In this document: positions 57,019 to 64,000 of the stretch, in pieces | How positions within the stretch are numbered: the stretch's first letter is position 1 | Layout: every line of letters begins with the position of its first letter | Assembly (NCBI GenBank): GCA_038323615.1 | Contig: JBBQHC010000002.1 | Span: 6,318 to 70,317 of the forward strand | DNA: 64,000 bases | Direction: 5' to 3' | From: JBBKXP01 sp038323615 | GTDB taxonomy: Bacteria; Pseudomonadota; Alphaproteobacteria; Rhodobacterales; Rhodobacteraceae | The notes under the pieces: model-generated | Database searches by the model: none | Told to the model about the DNA's origin: nothing | What the model saw: only the letters and a program-made list of their open reading frames with translations | Program-made: the position numbers and the translations under genes

Positions 57019-58162
57019 GGACGACCACCTGATTGTTGCGGATCTGGGCGACCGCCAGACCCCGTTCGTTCAAGCCGTTGGACAGCAGGCGAAAGATGCC
57101 GCCGGTGCCCTGAAAACCCTGCGACTGGGTCAGCGCGGCGCGGCCCAGCGCATTGGTCCGGCCCGACGAAACAAGGGCCCCGATGGCGGCGATCCCGTCA
57201 TAGGCAAGGCCCGCAAGGGGGTGCGGGGTCGATCCGTAGCGGGCGTTGTAACGGGCTTCGAAACTCGCGGTGGTGGCACGGTCCGGCAGCGCGAACAGAC
57301 CGCCTTGCAGGCCCGGCAGGGCAAGGGCCTGAGGGGCTGCATTCCAGCGGGTCAGGCCGATATAGCGGACGTTGGCGGGGTCAATGCCGGCTTCGGGCAG
57401 GGCGGTGGCAAGGATCGGCAGATCGGCACTCACCCCGGCGGTCAGGAATATCGCCTGCGCGCCTGACGCATTGACGGCGGCGGCGATGCCGGGGGCCGCG
57501 GCCTGAATCCCGGCCTGGGTCAGCGGATAGCTCTGGATTCCGGCAAGGGTGCCGCCACTGGCGCGGATCGCACCGGCGATGGCATCGCGCCCGAAAGTGC
57601 CGGCGGTGTCGTCGCCATGCACCACCATGATTTTGCCAAGACCGTTGGCGACGCTGTATTGCACCAGACGGCGGGCCGTCGAATCAAAGGTCTGGCCAAG
57701 GATAAAGACGTTGCCCCCGGCGATCGTTGGGGTGTTGGAAAATGAAAGAACGTTGATGTCGCGCCCGGCGACGGCGACGCCAACGGCGGCAGTCGCGTCC
57801 GACCGCAGCGGGCCAAGGATGATCATCGCGCCGTCATTCGCCGCACGGGTGGCCGCATCTGCGGCTTGTGCCTGGGTCGCGCCGGTGTTGTAGACGCGCA
57901 GGTCGATGCGCACCCCTTTCAGATCGGCAATGGCCAACCGGGCTGCGTTTTCCAGGTTCTGGGCAAGGAAGCTGTCGGCCGAATCGCCCGAGGCACCCGG
58001 TACCAACAAGGCCACCTGAACCGGGGCCGCGGGATCGACGGGTGGACCGCTCGATCCTGCGCCACCTCCGGCGATCGGTTCGCAGGCGGCCAGCCAGATC
58101 AGCGACAGGAGGGCGAATATACGGGCAGCCGCCTTGCGGGCACTGAACAAACGGGCAAACAT
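56978..58162 (-). CDS. LpoA/LppC-like lipoprotein, penicillin-binding protein activator family
   Basis: 394 residues from ATG 58160-58162 (AGGA box; a GTG four codons upstream is possible). Signal sequence with lipobox LAAC (Cys about 27). Periplasmic-binding-protein type I fold: VQVALLVPGASGDSADSFLAQNLENAARLAIAD, GAMIILGPLRSDATAAVG, LSFSNTPTIAGGNVFILGQT and GLAYDGIAAIGALVSSG. E. coli LpoA uses this domain to activate PBP1a. In alphaproteobacteria the family is less studied, and an amino-acid-binding role is possible. It overlaps glnD. Confidence 0.85.
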   Translation of the reverse strand: MFARLFSARKAAARIFALLSLIWLAACEPIAGGGAGSSGPPVDPAAPVQVALLVPGASGDSADSFLAQNLENAARLAIADLKGVRIDLRVYNTGATQAQAADAATRAANDGAMIILGPLRSDATAAVGVAVAGRDINVLSFSNTPTIAGGNVFILGQTFDSTARRLVQYSVANGLGKIMVVHGDDTAGTFGRDAIAGAIRASGGTLAGIQSYPLTQAGIQAAAPGIAAAVNASGAQAIFLTAGVSADLPILATALPEAGIDPANVRYIGLTRWNAAPQALALPGLQGGLFALPDRATTASFEARYNARYGSTPHPLAGLAYDGIAAIGALVSSGRTNALGRAALTQSQGFQGTGGIFRLLSNGLNERGLAVAQIRNNQVVVLDPAPRSFGRAGL

Positions 58163-58246
58163 GGTATTCCTCACGTGGTTGGTCGGCGCGGCTGCGCCAT
58201 CGGGTCCGTGGGGTCATCATAGGGCGAGAGGCAAAAGGGTCTAGGG

Positions 58247-59107
58247 ATGAATTTCAGGGCCGCGCCACTGTCCGCCGGTTTGTATTTCGTGGCGACCCCG
58301 ATCGGGGCGGCGCGGGACATGACGCTGCGCGGACTGGATATTCTGGCCAGCGTCGATCTGATCGCGGCCGAAGATACCCGCACGGCGCGTAAATTGATGG
58401 AGATTCACGGGGTGCCGCTGAACGGGCGGCAGGTGGTGGCCTATCACGACCACAGTGGCGACGCGGCGCGAGACAGGCTGGTCAGGGCTGTGCAGGATGG
58501 CAAATCGGTCGCCTACGTGTCCGAAGCCGGGACGCCGCTGGTGGCTGATCCGGGCTATGAACTGGGGCAGGCGATGATCGGGGCGGGGCTGGCGGTGCTG
58601 GCGGCGCCGGGGGCATCGGCGGTGCTGGCGGCGCTAACAGTGTCCGGGCTGCCGACCGACAGGTTCATGTTCGCGGGATTCCTGCCGTCGGGCAAAACCC
58701 AGCGCGAGACCGAAATCGCCGCGCTGCGTGATATGGCGTTTACCATGATCTTTTATGAGTCCCCCAAACGCCTCAATGCTATGTTAACAAGTCTGCGCGA
58801 CATTCTGGGGGACGACAGACAGGCCGTTGTCTGTCGCGAACTGACCAAACGTTTTGAAGAGGTGCGCCGTGGTACGTTGTCTGACCTGCATGATCTGTTC
58901 GCCGACCGCACTGTCAAAGGCGAAATCGTGGTGCTTGTCGGCCGTGCCGGTGCGATTGATGTCGATGATTCCGATGTCGTCGCTGCCCTGCGTGACGCCA
59001 TGACGACCATGCGCATCAAGGATGCCGCGACCCTTGTCGCCGGGGCGATGGGCCTGCCCCGCCGCCAAGTCTATCAGCTTGCCCTGACACTGGGCGTTGG
59101 CAGATGA
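58247..59107 (+). CDS. rsmI: 16S rRNA (cytidine1402-2'-O)-methyltransferase
   Basis: 286 residues, divergent from the LpoA-like gene. Tetrapyrrole-methylase fold: AGLYFVATPIGAARDMTLRGLDILASVDLIAAEDTRTARKLM, VAYVSEAGTPLVADPGYELGQ, GASAVLAALTVSGLPTDRFMFAGFLP and IFYESPKRLNAMLTSL. The divergent lpoA-rsmI plus yraN arrangement is widely conserved in proteobacteria. Confidence 0.95.
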   Translation: MNFRAAPLSAGLYFVATPIGAARDMTLRGLDILASVDLIAAEDTRTARKLMEIHGVPLNGRQVVAYHDHSGDAARDRLVRAVQDGKSVAYVSEAGTPLVADPGYELGQAMIGAGLAVLAAPGASAVLAALTVSGLPTDRFMFAGFLPSGKTQRETEIAALRDMAFTMIFYESPKRLNAMLTSLRDILGDDRQAVVCRELTKRFEEVRRGTLSDLHDLFADRTVKGEIVVLVGRAGAIDVDDSDVVAALRDAMTTMRIKDAATLVAGAMGLPRRQVYQLALTLGVGR

Positions 59108-59538
59108 CGCAACTGGATCTGTTTGCCGATTATGCACCGCGCCTTGCCGTCTTGGCGGCCCGACCCACAACTGATCGACAGATCCGGGGTCGGGTCAGCT
59201 ATCTGGCCGGACTTGCCGCCGAAGATATCGTCTCGCGTGATTATGCGCGTCGGGGCATGCCCGAAATTGCCCGGCGCTGGCGTGGTACCGGCGGCGAAAT
59301 CGACCTGATCTGCCGCAATGGCGATGGCGTCGTCATCGTTGAAATCAAGAAGTCCTCGACCTTCGATCGCGCGGCGGCGCGGCTGACCCGGCGGCAGATG
59401 GACCGCATTTATGTGACAGCCGGCGAATTTATCGGCACCATGCCGCGCGGCCAGCTGACCGACGTGCGGCTTGATCTGGCGCTGGTCGATGCAGGTGCTG
59501 CCCTGCGGGTGATCGAAAACGCCTTCTGGGATGCCTAG
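59104..59538 (+). CDS. yraN: YraN/UPF0102 family nuclease-like protein
   Basis: 144 residues; ATGA overlap with rsmI. Holliday-junction-resolvase-like endonuclease fold with AAEDIVSRDYARRGMPEIARRWRGTGGEIDLICRNGDGVVIVEIKKSS (Asp-x(n)-Glu-x-Lys). The N-terminal 35 residues (LFADYAPRLAVLAARPTTD) are longer than usual. Biological role unclear. Confidence 0.9.
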   Translation: MTQLDLFADYAPRLAVLAARPTTDRQIRGRVSYLAGLAAEDIVSRDYARRGMPEIARRWRGTGGEIDLICRNGDGVVIVEIKKSSTFDRAAARLTRRQMDRIYVTAGEFIGTMPRGQLTDVRLDLALVDAGAALRVIENAFWDA

Positions 59539-59607
59539 GGCCGCCGCCCATTGAACCGGCCCCGCAGTTGCGCCATGTATCGGGCAACCTGATTTAGGGA
59601 TCGCCCC

Positions 59608-60552
59608 ATGCCGCTGAACGTCGCCATCCAGATGGACCCGATCGGTTCCGTCAACATCGACGCCGACAGCACCTTCCGTATCGCGGAAGAGGCGCAGGCG
59701 CGTGGCCATGCGCTGTTCTACTACACCCCTGACCGGCTTGCCTATCAAGAGGGGCGGATCACCGCCCGTGGCTGGCCGCTGACGGTGCGCCGCATCAAGG
59801 GCGACCATTTCGAACTTGGTGACGAGGCCGAAGTTGATCTGGCGACTTTCGATGTCGTCTGGCTCAGGCAAGATCCGCCATTCGACATGGGCTATATTAC
59901 GACAACGCATCTGCTGGATCGGCTGCGCGCCACGACGTTGGTGGTCAACGATCCGTTCTGGGTGCGCAATTACCCCGAAAAGCTGCTGGTCCTCGACTTT
60001 CCTGACCTGACCCCGCCCACCGCCGTCGCCCGCGATCTGGCCACCTTGCGCGCCTTTCGCGCCCGGCACGGCGACATCATCCTGAAACCGCTTTACGGCA
60101 ACGGTGGTGCGGGGGTCTTCAAGCTGCACAGCGATGACGGCAACCTCGCGTCGCTGCACGAGATGTTCACCGGCATCAACCGCGAACCCCTGATCGTGCA
60201 GAAATTCCTGCCTGCGGTCGTCAAAGGCGACAAGCGGGTGATCCTTGTCGACGGCGAACCTGTCGGCGCGATCAACCGGGTGCCGGCGCATGGTGAAACC
60301 CGGTCGAACATGCACGTCGGCGGCCGCCCCGAAAAGGTCGCCCTGACCGCCCGCGACCTCGAGATTTGCGCCCGAATCGGGCCGCTTTTGCGCGAGAAGG
60401 GCCAGATTTTTGTCGGCATCGACGTGATCGGCGACTGGTTGACCGAAATCAATGTCACCTCGCCCACTGGCATTCAAGAGCTTGAAAAGTTCGACAACGT
60501 CAACGTCGCCGAAAAGATCTGGCTGGCGATCGAGGGACGCAGGGCGGCCTGA
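59608..60552 (+). CDS. gshB: Glutathione synthetase
   Basis: 314 residues. ATP-grasp ligase joining gamma-glutamylcysteine and glycine. VAIQMDPIGSVNIDADSTF start, DVVWLRQDPPFDMGYITTTHLLD, ILKPLYGNGGAGVFKL (glycine-rich loop), VQKFLPAVVKGDKRVILVDGEPVGAINR and EINVTSPTGIQELEKFDNVNVAEKIW. The hydrolase gene follows directly. Confidence 0.96.
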   Translation: MPLNVAIQMDPIGSVNIDADSTFRIAEEAQARGHALFYYTPDRLAYQEGRITARGWPLTVRRIKGDHFELGDEAEVDLATFDVVWLRQDPPFDMGYITTTHLLDRLRATTLVVNDPFWVRNYPEKLLVLDFPDLTPPTAVARDLATLRAFRARHGDIILKPLYGNGGAGVFKLHSDDGNLASLHEMFTGINREPLIVQKFLPAVVKGDKRVILVDGEPVGAINRVPAHGETRSNMHVGGRPEKVALTARDLEICARIGPLLREKGQIFVGIDVIGDWLTEINVTSPTGIQELEKFDNVNVAEKIWLAIEGRRAA

Positions 60553-60553
60553 C

Positions 60554-61447
60554 ATGTCGCTGCGTCTGTCAGCCCTGATCTTCTGGCTGCGACAGGTTGA
60601 ACGCCCTGCCATCGTCAGCATTACCGACCCCGACAAGGCCCGCAACCGGATGGAACGGCAGGCGCGCTGGTTCGCGCGGTCGCCGCGAGGGACGTCGGCC
60701 ACCTGGGGCAGCCTTGGCGACGTTCCTGCACTGCGCGTCGCGCCGCCCGATCCCCGGCGCGCCGGCACGATCCTGTTTTTCCACGGCGGTGCCTACGTTT
60801 TCGGGTCGCCCCGCACCCACGCCGCCATGCTGGCACGGATCGCCGCGCGGACCGGGTTGACGGCGATCCTGCCCGAATATCGCCTTGCGCCCGAACACCC
60901 GTTTCCCGCCGCCGTCGATGATGCCCTGACCGCCTACCGCGCCTTGCTGGACACAACCGCCGACCCGGTTGTGCTGGGTGGCGACAGTGCTGGCGGCGGG
61001 CTGGTTCTGGCGCTGTTGGCCAAGATCATCGCGCTGGGCCTGCCGCAACCGGCGCTGACCTTTGCCCTGTCGCCCTGGACGGATCTGACCCTGTCGGGCG
61101 AGAGTCTGACGACCAACGCCCGCCCGGAATCGTTTCTGCCGGCCGAGCGGCTGCCGGAACTGCGCGATATCTATCTGTGCGGGGCCGACCCGGCAAACCC
61201 CGCTGCTTCGCCCTTGCTGGCCGATTTCATCGGCGCGACGCCGGTTGCCATCTGGGTCGGCAGCACCGAAATTCTGCGCGACGATTCGCGCCGGATGGTC
61301 GCGCAGTTGCAGGCCCAGGGCGTGCAGGCGACCCTGACCGAGGCACCACGCCACCCGCATGTCTGGCCGATGTTTGCGCCCTTTTTGCCCGAGGCCAACG
61401 CGACCCTTGACGACATCGCGGCGCGGATTGCTGTCGCGCTCACTTAA
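60554..61447 (+). CDS. Alpha/beta hydrolase, hormone-sensitive-lipase family
   Basis: 297 residues from ATG 60554, one base after the gshB stop. Oxyanion HGGAYVFGSPRTH, LPEYRLAPEHPFPAAVDDALTAY, nucleophile GGDSAGGGLVLAL, Asp region VGSTEILRDDSRRMV and His in EAPRHPHVWPMFAPFLPEA. Cytosolic carboxylesterase of group IV. Convergent with comM and overlapping it by four bases. Substrate unknown. Confidence 0.88.
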   Translation: MSLRLSALIFWLRQVERPAIVSITDPDKARNRMERQARWFARSPRGTSATWGSLGDVPALRVAPPDPRRAGTILFFHGGAYVFGSPRTHAAMLARIAARTGLTAILPEYRLAPEHPFPAAVDDALTAYRALLDTTADPVVLGGDSAGGGLVLALLAKIIALGLPQPALTFALSPWTDLTLSGESLTTNARPESFLPAERLPELRDIYLCGADPANPAASPLLADFIGATPVAIWVGSTEILRDDSRRMVAQLQAQGVQATLTEAPRHPHVWPMFAPFLPEANATLDDIAARIAVALT

Positions 61448-62958
61448 ACTTCGCGTGTCATCGCCAAGCGATAGCTGACCGCCTCGGCCACATGCGGCTG
61501 GCGCACCGCTGCGGACCCATCGAGGTCGGCAATCGTCCGCGCCACCCGCAACACCCGGTGATAGCCGCGTGCCGACAGCCCGAAACGCTGCGCCACTTTG
61601 GTCAGCAGCGCCTTGCCCTCGGCGTCGGGTGTCGCGATTTCGTCCAGCAACGCACCTTCGGCGTCGGCGTTCAGCCGCGCCCCGGCGACCCCGGCAAAAC
61701 GCGCTGTCTGCACATCCCGCGCCGCCTGCACCCGTGCGGCCACCTGCGCGGAAGTATCGCCGGAGGCGGGCAAATCAAGGTCAGAATAGGCCACCGGCGG
61801 CACCTCGACCCGCAGATCGAACCGGTCCATCAGCGGCCCTGAAATCCGCCCCAGATAATCCTCGCCGCAGAGCGGCACCCGGGCACAGGCCCGCGCCGGA
61901 TCGGCAAGGTAGCCGCATTTGCAGGGATTCGCGGCGGCGACCAGCATGAACCGGCAGGGATAGCGCACGTGCGCGTTGGCGCGGGCCACCACGACCTCGC
62001 CGGTTTCGATCGGCTGGCGCAGGGTTTCCAGTACGGTGCGCGGAAATTCGGGAAATTCATCCATGAACAGCACGCCGTTGTGAGCCAGCGAAATCTCGCC
62101 CGGTTTGGCGCTGCGCCCGCCACCGACGATGGCCGCCATCGATGCGGTGTGGTGCGGTTCGCGAAACGGCCTCTGGCGGCTGATCCCGCCTTCGTCGAGC
62201 AGCCCCGACAACGAATGGATCATCGAGGTTTCCAACGCCTCGATCGGCGTCAGCGGCGGCATGATCCCTGGAATCCGTGCCGCCAGCATGGATTTTCCCG
62301 ATCCCGGCGAGCCGACCATCAGCAAATGATGGCGCCCGGCCGCGGCAATTTCCAGCGCCCGTTTGGCCCGTTCCTGGCCTTTGACATCGCGCAGATCGCG
62401 CCCAAACGCGCCGTGCGTCACCTCGCCGGGGACCGATGGCGCGATGACCGATTGGCCGGTGTAATGGCGCACCACCGCCGCCAGCGACGCCGCCGCGATC
62501 ACCTTGGCCGATCCGACCCATGCCGCCTCGGGTCCGCAGGCGCGCGGGCAGAGCAGGGTGCGGTCGTTTTCGGCGGCGGCCATCGCGGCGGGCAGGGCGC
62601 CGATCACCGGCACCAGCGTGCCGTCCAACGACAGCTCGCCCAAGGCGACCGTGTTGGCGACATCGTCATGCGGCAAAATCTCGAGCGCGGCCAGCAGCGC
62701 CAGCGCGATGGGCAAATCGAAGTGCGACCCTTCCTTGGGCAGATCGGCGGGCGACAGGTTGACGGTGATCCGCTTGCTGGGCAGGGCGATGGCCATCGCG
62801 TTCAGCGCCGCGCGCACCCTTTCGCGCGCCTCGCTGACCGCCTTGTCGGGCAGACCGACGATGGCGAATGCGGGCAGGCCGGGGGTGATCGCGCACTGCA
62901 CCTCGACCAGCCGCGCATCGACCCCTTCAAAGGCCAGCGTATAGGCCAGCGCCGACAT
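61444..62958 (-). CDS. comM: YifB/ComM family Mg-chelatase-like AAA+ ATPase
   Basis: 504 residues. ChlI-like N-terminal domain (LVEVQCAITPGLPAFAIVGLPDKAVSEARERVRAALNA), Walker A GSPGSGKS (216-223), Walker B GVLFMDEFPEF, sensor AAANPCKCGYLADP with a Cys-rich insertion, and a C-terminal lid (SARGYHRVLRVARTIADLDGS). ComM is a DNA branch-migration helicase that helps natural transformation. Complete and apparently functional. Confidence 0.93.
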   Translation of the reverse strand: MSALAYTLAFEGVDARLVEVQCAITPGLPAFAIVGLPDKAVSEARERVRAALNAMAIALPSKRITVNLSPADLPKEGSHFDLPIALALLAALEILPHDDVANTVALGELSLDGTLVPVIGALPAAMAAAENDRTLLCPRACGPEAAWVGSAKVIAAASLAAVVRHYTGQSVIAPSVPGEVTHGAFGRDLRDVKGQERAKRALEIAAAGRHHLLMVGSPGSGKSMLAARIPGIMPPLTPIEALETSMIHSLSGLLDEGGISRQRPFREPHHTASMAAIVGGGRSAKPGEISLAHNGVLFMDEFPEFPRTVLETLRQPIETGEVVVARANAHVRYPCRFMLVAAANPCKCGYLADPARACARVPLCGEDYLGRISGPLMDRFDLRVEVPPVAYSDLDLPASGDTSAQVAARVQAARDVQTARFAGVAGARLNADAEGALLDEIATPDAEGKALLTKVAQRFGLSARGYHRVLRVARTIADLDGSAAVRQPHVAEAVSYRLAMTREV

Positions 62959-63017
62959 GCAATCCCTTCCCGTCCCCCGTGTCGGATATGGTTAACGGAA
63001 CAGAGGTTTAAGGAAGG

Positions 63018-63893
63018 TTAACGCGGCCCGCGCAAGGCCATGAATTCTGGCCAAGCGGCGGGGTCGGCCACGGTCTTGTCCCGACAAAAGGCGTTGCAGA
63101 ACCCGAACACCCGACCCCCGGTTTCCAGAAAATGCGTCACCGGGTCGCCCGAATAGGGACAGGCGGCGTTTTCCGCTGGGCCGCTGTCCACCGCGCGCGT
63201 TGCAATTGGCGCCGGGCCGGGCCACGGACGGGTTGGATAGTCGCGTTTGTAAAACGGCTGATCGGGCAGATCGACCATCCCCATTGCCCGCCATTTGCGG
63301 AACGACGGATGTGCCAGATGCGCCGCGACATAGGCGGCCCCGGCTTCGGAAACCGACAGGTTATACCCTGCGATCCGCGCTGCGACGGGGGCGAAAAAAG
63401 CATCCGCCGCGCTGTAATCGCCGCAAAGCCACGGCCCCTTGGCGTCGGTTTGTTCCCGTGCCCAGGCCCAGATCACTTCAAGCCGCGCAAGGTCGGCCAA
63501 GACCGCATCGGGCGGCGCGCAATCGGTGTAGGACACCCGCAGGTTCATCGGGCAATGGCTGCGTAGCGCCCCGAACCCGGCGTGCATTTCCGCCGCCAGT
63601 ACCCGCGCCACCGCCCGCGCCCTTGGTTCAGTCGGCCAGATCCCGGCGTCGGGATGGCGCGAAGCCAGTTCTTCGGCAATCGCGATGGTTTCGGGCACGA
63701 CGACTCCATCGGGGGTGCGCATCGTCGGCGCGGTGCGGGCCGGGGCAAAATCGCGCAACATGATCGGCAGTTCGTCGGAATAAAGCCGTGCCAGACGGGT
63801 TTTCACCGGGATTTCAAAAGCATCGAACAGCAGCCAGCCGCGCAGGCTCCAACTGGAATAGGCGCGGTCGCCGATGATCAGGGTATAGGTCAT
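63018..63893 (-). CDS. Glutathione S-transferase-like protein with C-terminal extension
   Basis: 291 residues from ATG 63891-63893 (GGGAG box). N-terminal thioredoxin-like domain (LIIGDRAYSSWSLRGWLLFDAFEIPVKTRLA), TRTPDGVVVPETIAIAEELA-type glutathione site, C-terminal helical domain (KGPWLCGDYSAADAFFAPVAARI). About 80 extra residues at the C-terminus contain CPYSGDPVTHFLETGGRVFGFCNAFCRDKTVADPAAW, a Cys-rich segment that looks like a small YHS/zinc-binding-like motif. This fusion is seen in Rhodobacterales proteins. The open frame upstream of the ATG is not similar. Confidence 0.85.
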   Translation of the reverse strand: MTYTLIIGDRAYSSWSLRGWLLFDAFEIPVKTRLARLYSDELPIMLRDFAPARTAPTMRTPDGVVVPETIAIAEELASRHPDAGIWPTEPRARAVARVLAAEMHAGFGALRSHCPMNLRVSYTDCAPPDAVLADLARLEVIWAWAREQTDAKGPWLCGDYSAADAFFAPVAARIAGYNLSVSEAGAAYVAAHLAHPSFRKWRAMGMVDLPDQPFYKRDYPTRPWPGPAPIATRAVDSGPAENAACPYSGDPVTHFLETGGRVFGFCNAFCRDKTVADPAAWPEFMALRGPR

Positions 63894-64000
63894 GACAGGC
63901 TCCCGCTGGATTGCCTTTGCATAGGGCCACGGCGGCCGTCCGGGAAATGCCGAATTGTCGGGGCGCACATCACGGGCGGTGATTGACCACGCCGACCTGC

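Noticed and set aside
63970..64000. Minus-strand frame QVGVVNHRP ending at a TGA, possibly the end of a gene entering from the right
   Set aside because: Only nine residues visible; cannot be distinguished from chance.
1..64000. CRISPR array, prophage, insertion sequence or plasmid genes
   Set aside because: No regularly spaced repeats, integrase, capsid, IS-type transposase or replication genes found; the RAYT is the only transposase-like gene.

Overview
The window is gene-dense, GC-rich chromosomal DNA of an alphaproteobacterium, almost certainly a member of the Rhodobacterales (Rhodobacteraceae). The evidence is the irr-fabA-fabB-fabI block, the phoH-ybeY-corC-lnt-metK run with a SAM/SAH-type riboswitch in front of metK, a DUF1523 protein, a cytochrome c2, and protein sequences of Rhodobacter/Roseobacter character throughout. 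I see no prophage, plasmid genes, CRISPR array, rRNA or tRNA. The only transposase-like gene is a REP-associated tyrosine transposase (RAYT).

Layout. 1-7.9 kb: mixed metabolic genes (end of a cupin protein, YdeI-like protein, gabD, alpha/beta hydrolase, P1 peptidase with a small unknown partner, YghU-type glutathione transferase, creatinase, L,D-transpeptidase). 7.9-15.4 kb: a compact same-strand cluster of eight mostly unrecognised genes built around an AAA+ ATPase. It contains a coiled-coil protein, two large unknown soluble proteins, four small or medium membrane proteins (the last of them DUF1523) and strong hairpins ahead of the first gene. This is the best candidate for an undescribed system. 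15.5-22.5 kb: a two-domain aldehyde dehydrogenase, deoC and an AraC regulator (deoxyribose-type catabolism), rpe, and a two-component pair with phased direct repeats upstream. 22.6-29 kb: sugar and organic-acid catabolism (uronate dehydrogenase-like, FAD oxidoreductase, alpha-glucosidase, cytochrome c2, SDR plus FAH hydrolase).

29-34.8 kb: a CdsA/PlsC-type lipid pair, then YiaA-like and PspA genes and a TetR regulator. Four copies of a 13-bp palindrome lie in front of pspA and tetR. An enolase-superfamily dehydratase and a zinc alcohol dehydrogenase follow. 34.8-38 kb: two gene remnants, then a tightly overlapping four-gene operon (VOC, HAD, hydrolase, threonine/serine dehydratase). 38.2-42 kb: fabI-fabB-(DUF2200)-fabA divergent from irr. 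42-42.6 kb: the RAYT flanked by REP-like palindromes of the kind scattered through the window. 43.9-54.2 kb: conserved housekeeping genes (miaB, phoH, ybeY, corC, lnt, metK, trmB, aroA). 54.2-63.9 kb: glnD, an LpoA-like lipoprotein, rsmI, yraN, gshB, a lipase-family hydrolase, comM/yifB and a glutathione transferase-like protein.

Three families of dispersed intergenic elements stand out: REP palindromes (GGGTTNAAACCC core) linked to the RAYT; a double-hairpin plus AATATTTTTAGCCAAAAG module usually placed just after genes; and two approximately 95-bp long inverted repeats sharing a GCGAGAGGCAGCGAAT core. All calls rest on reading the sequence and on remembered family features; no database search was run.
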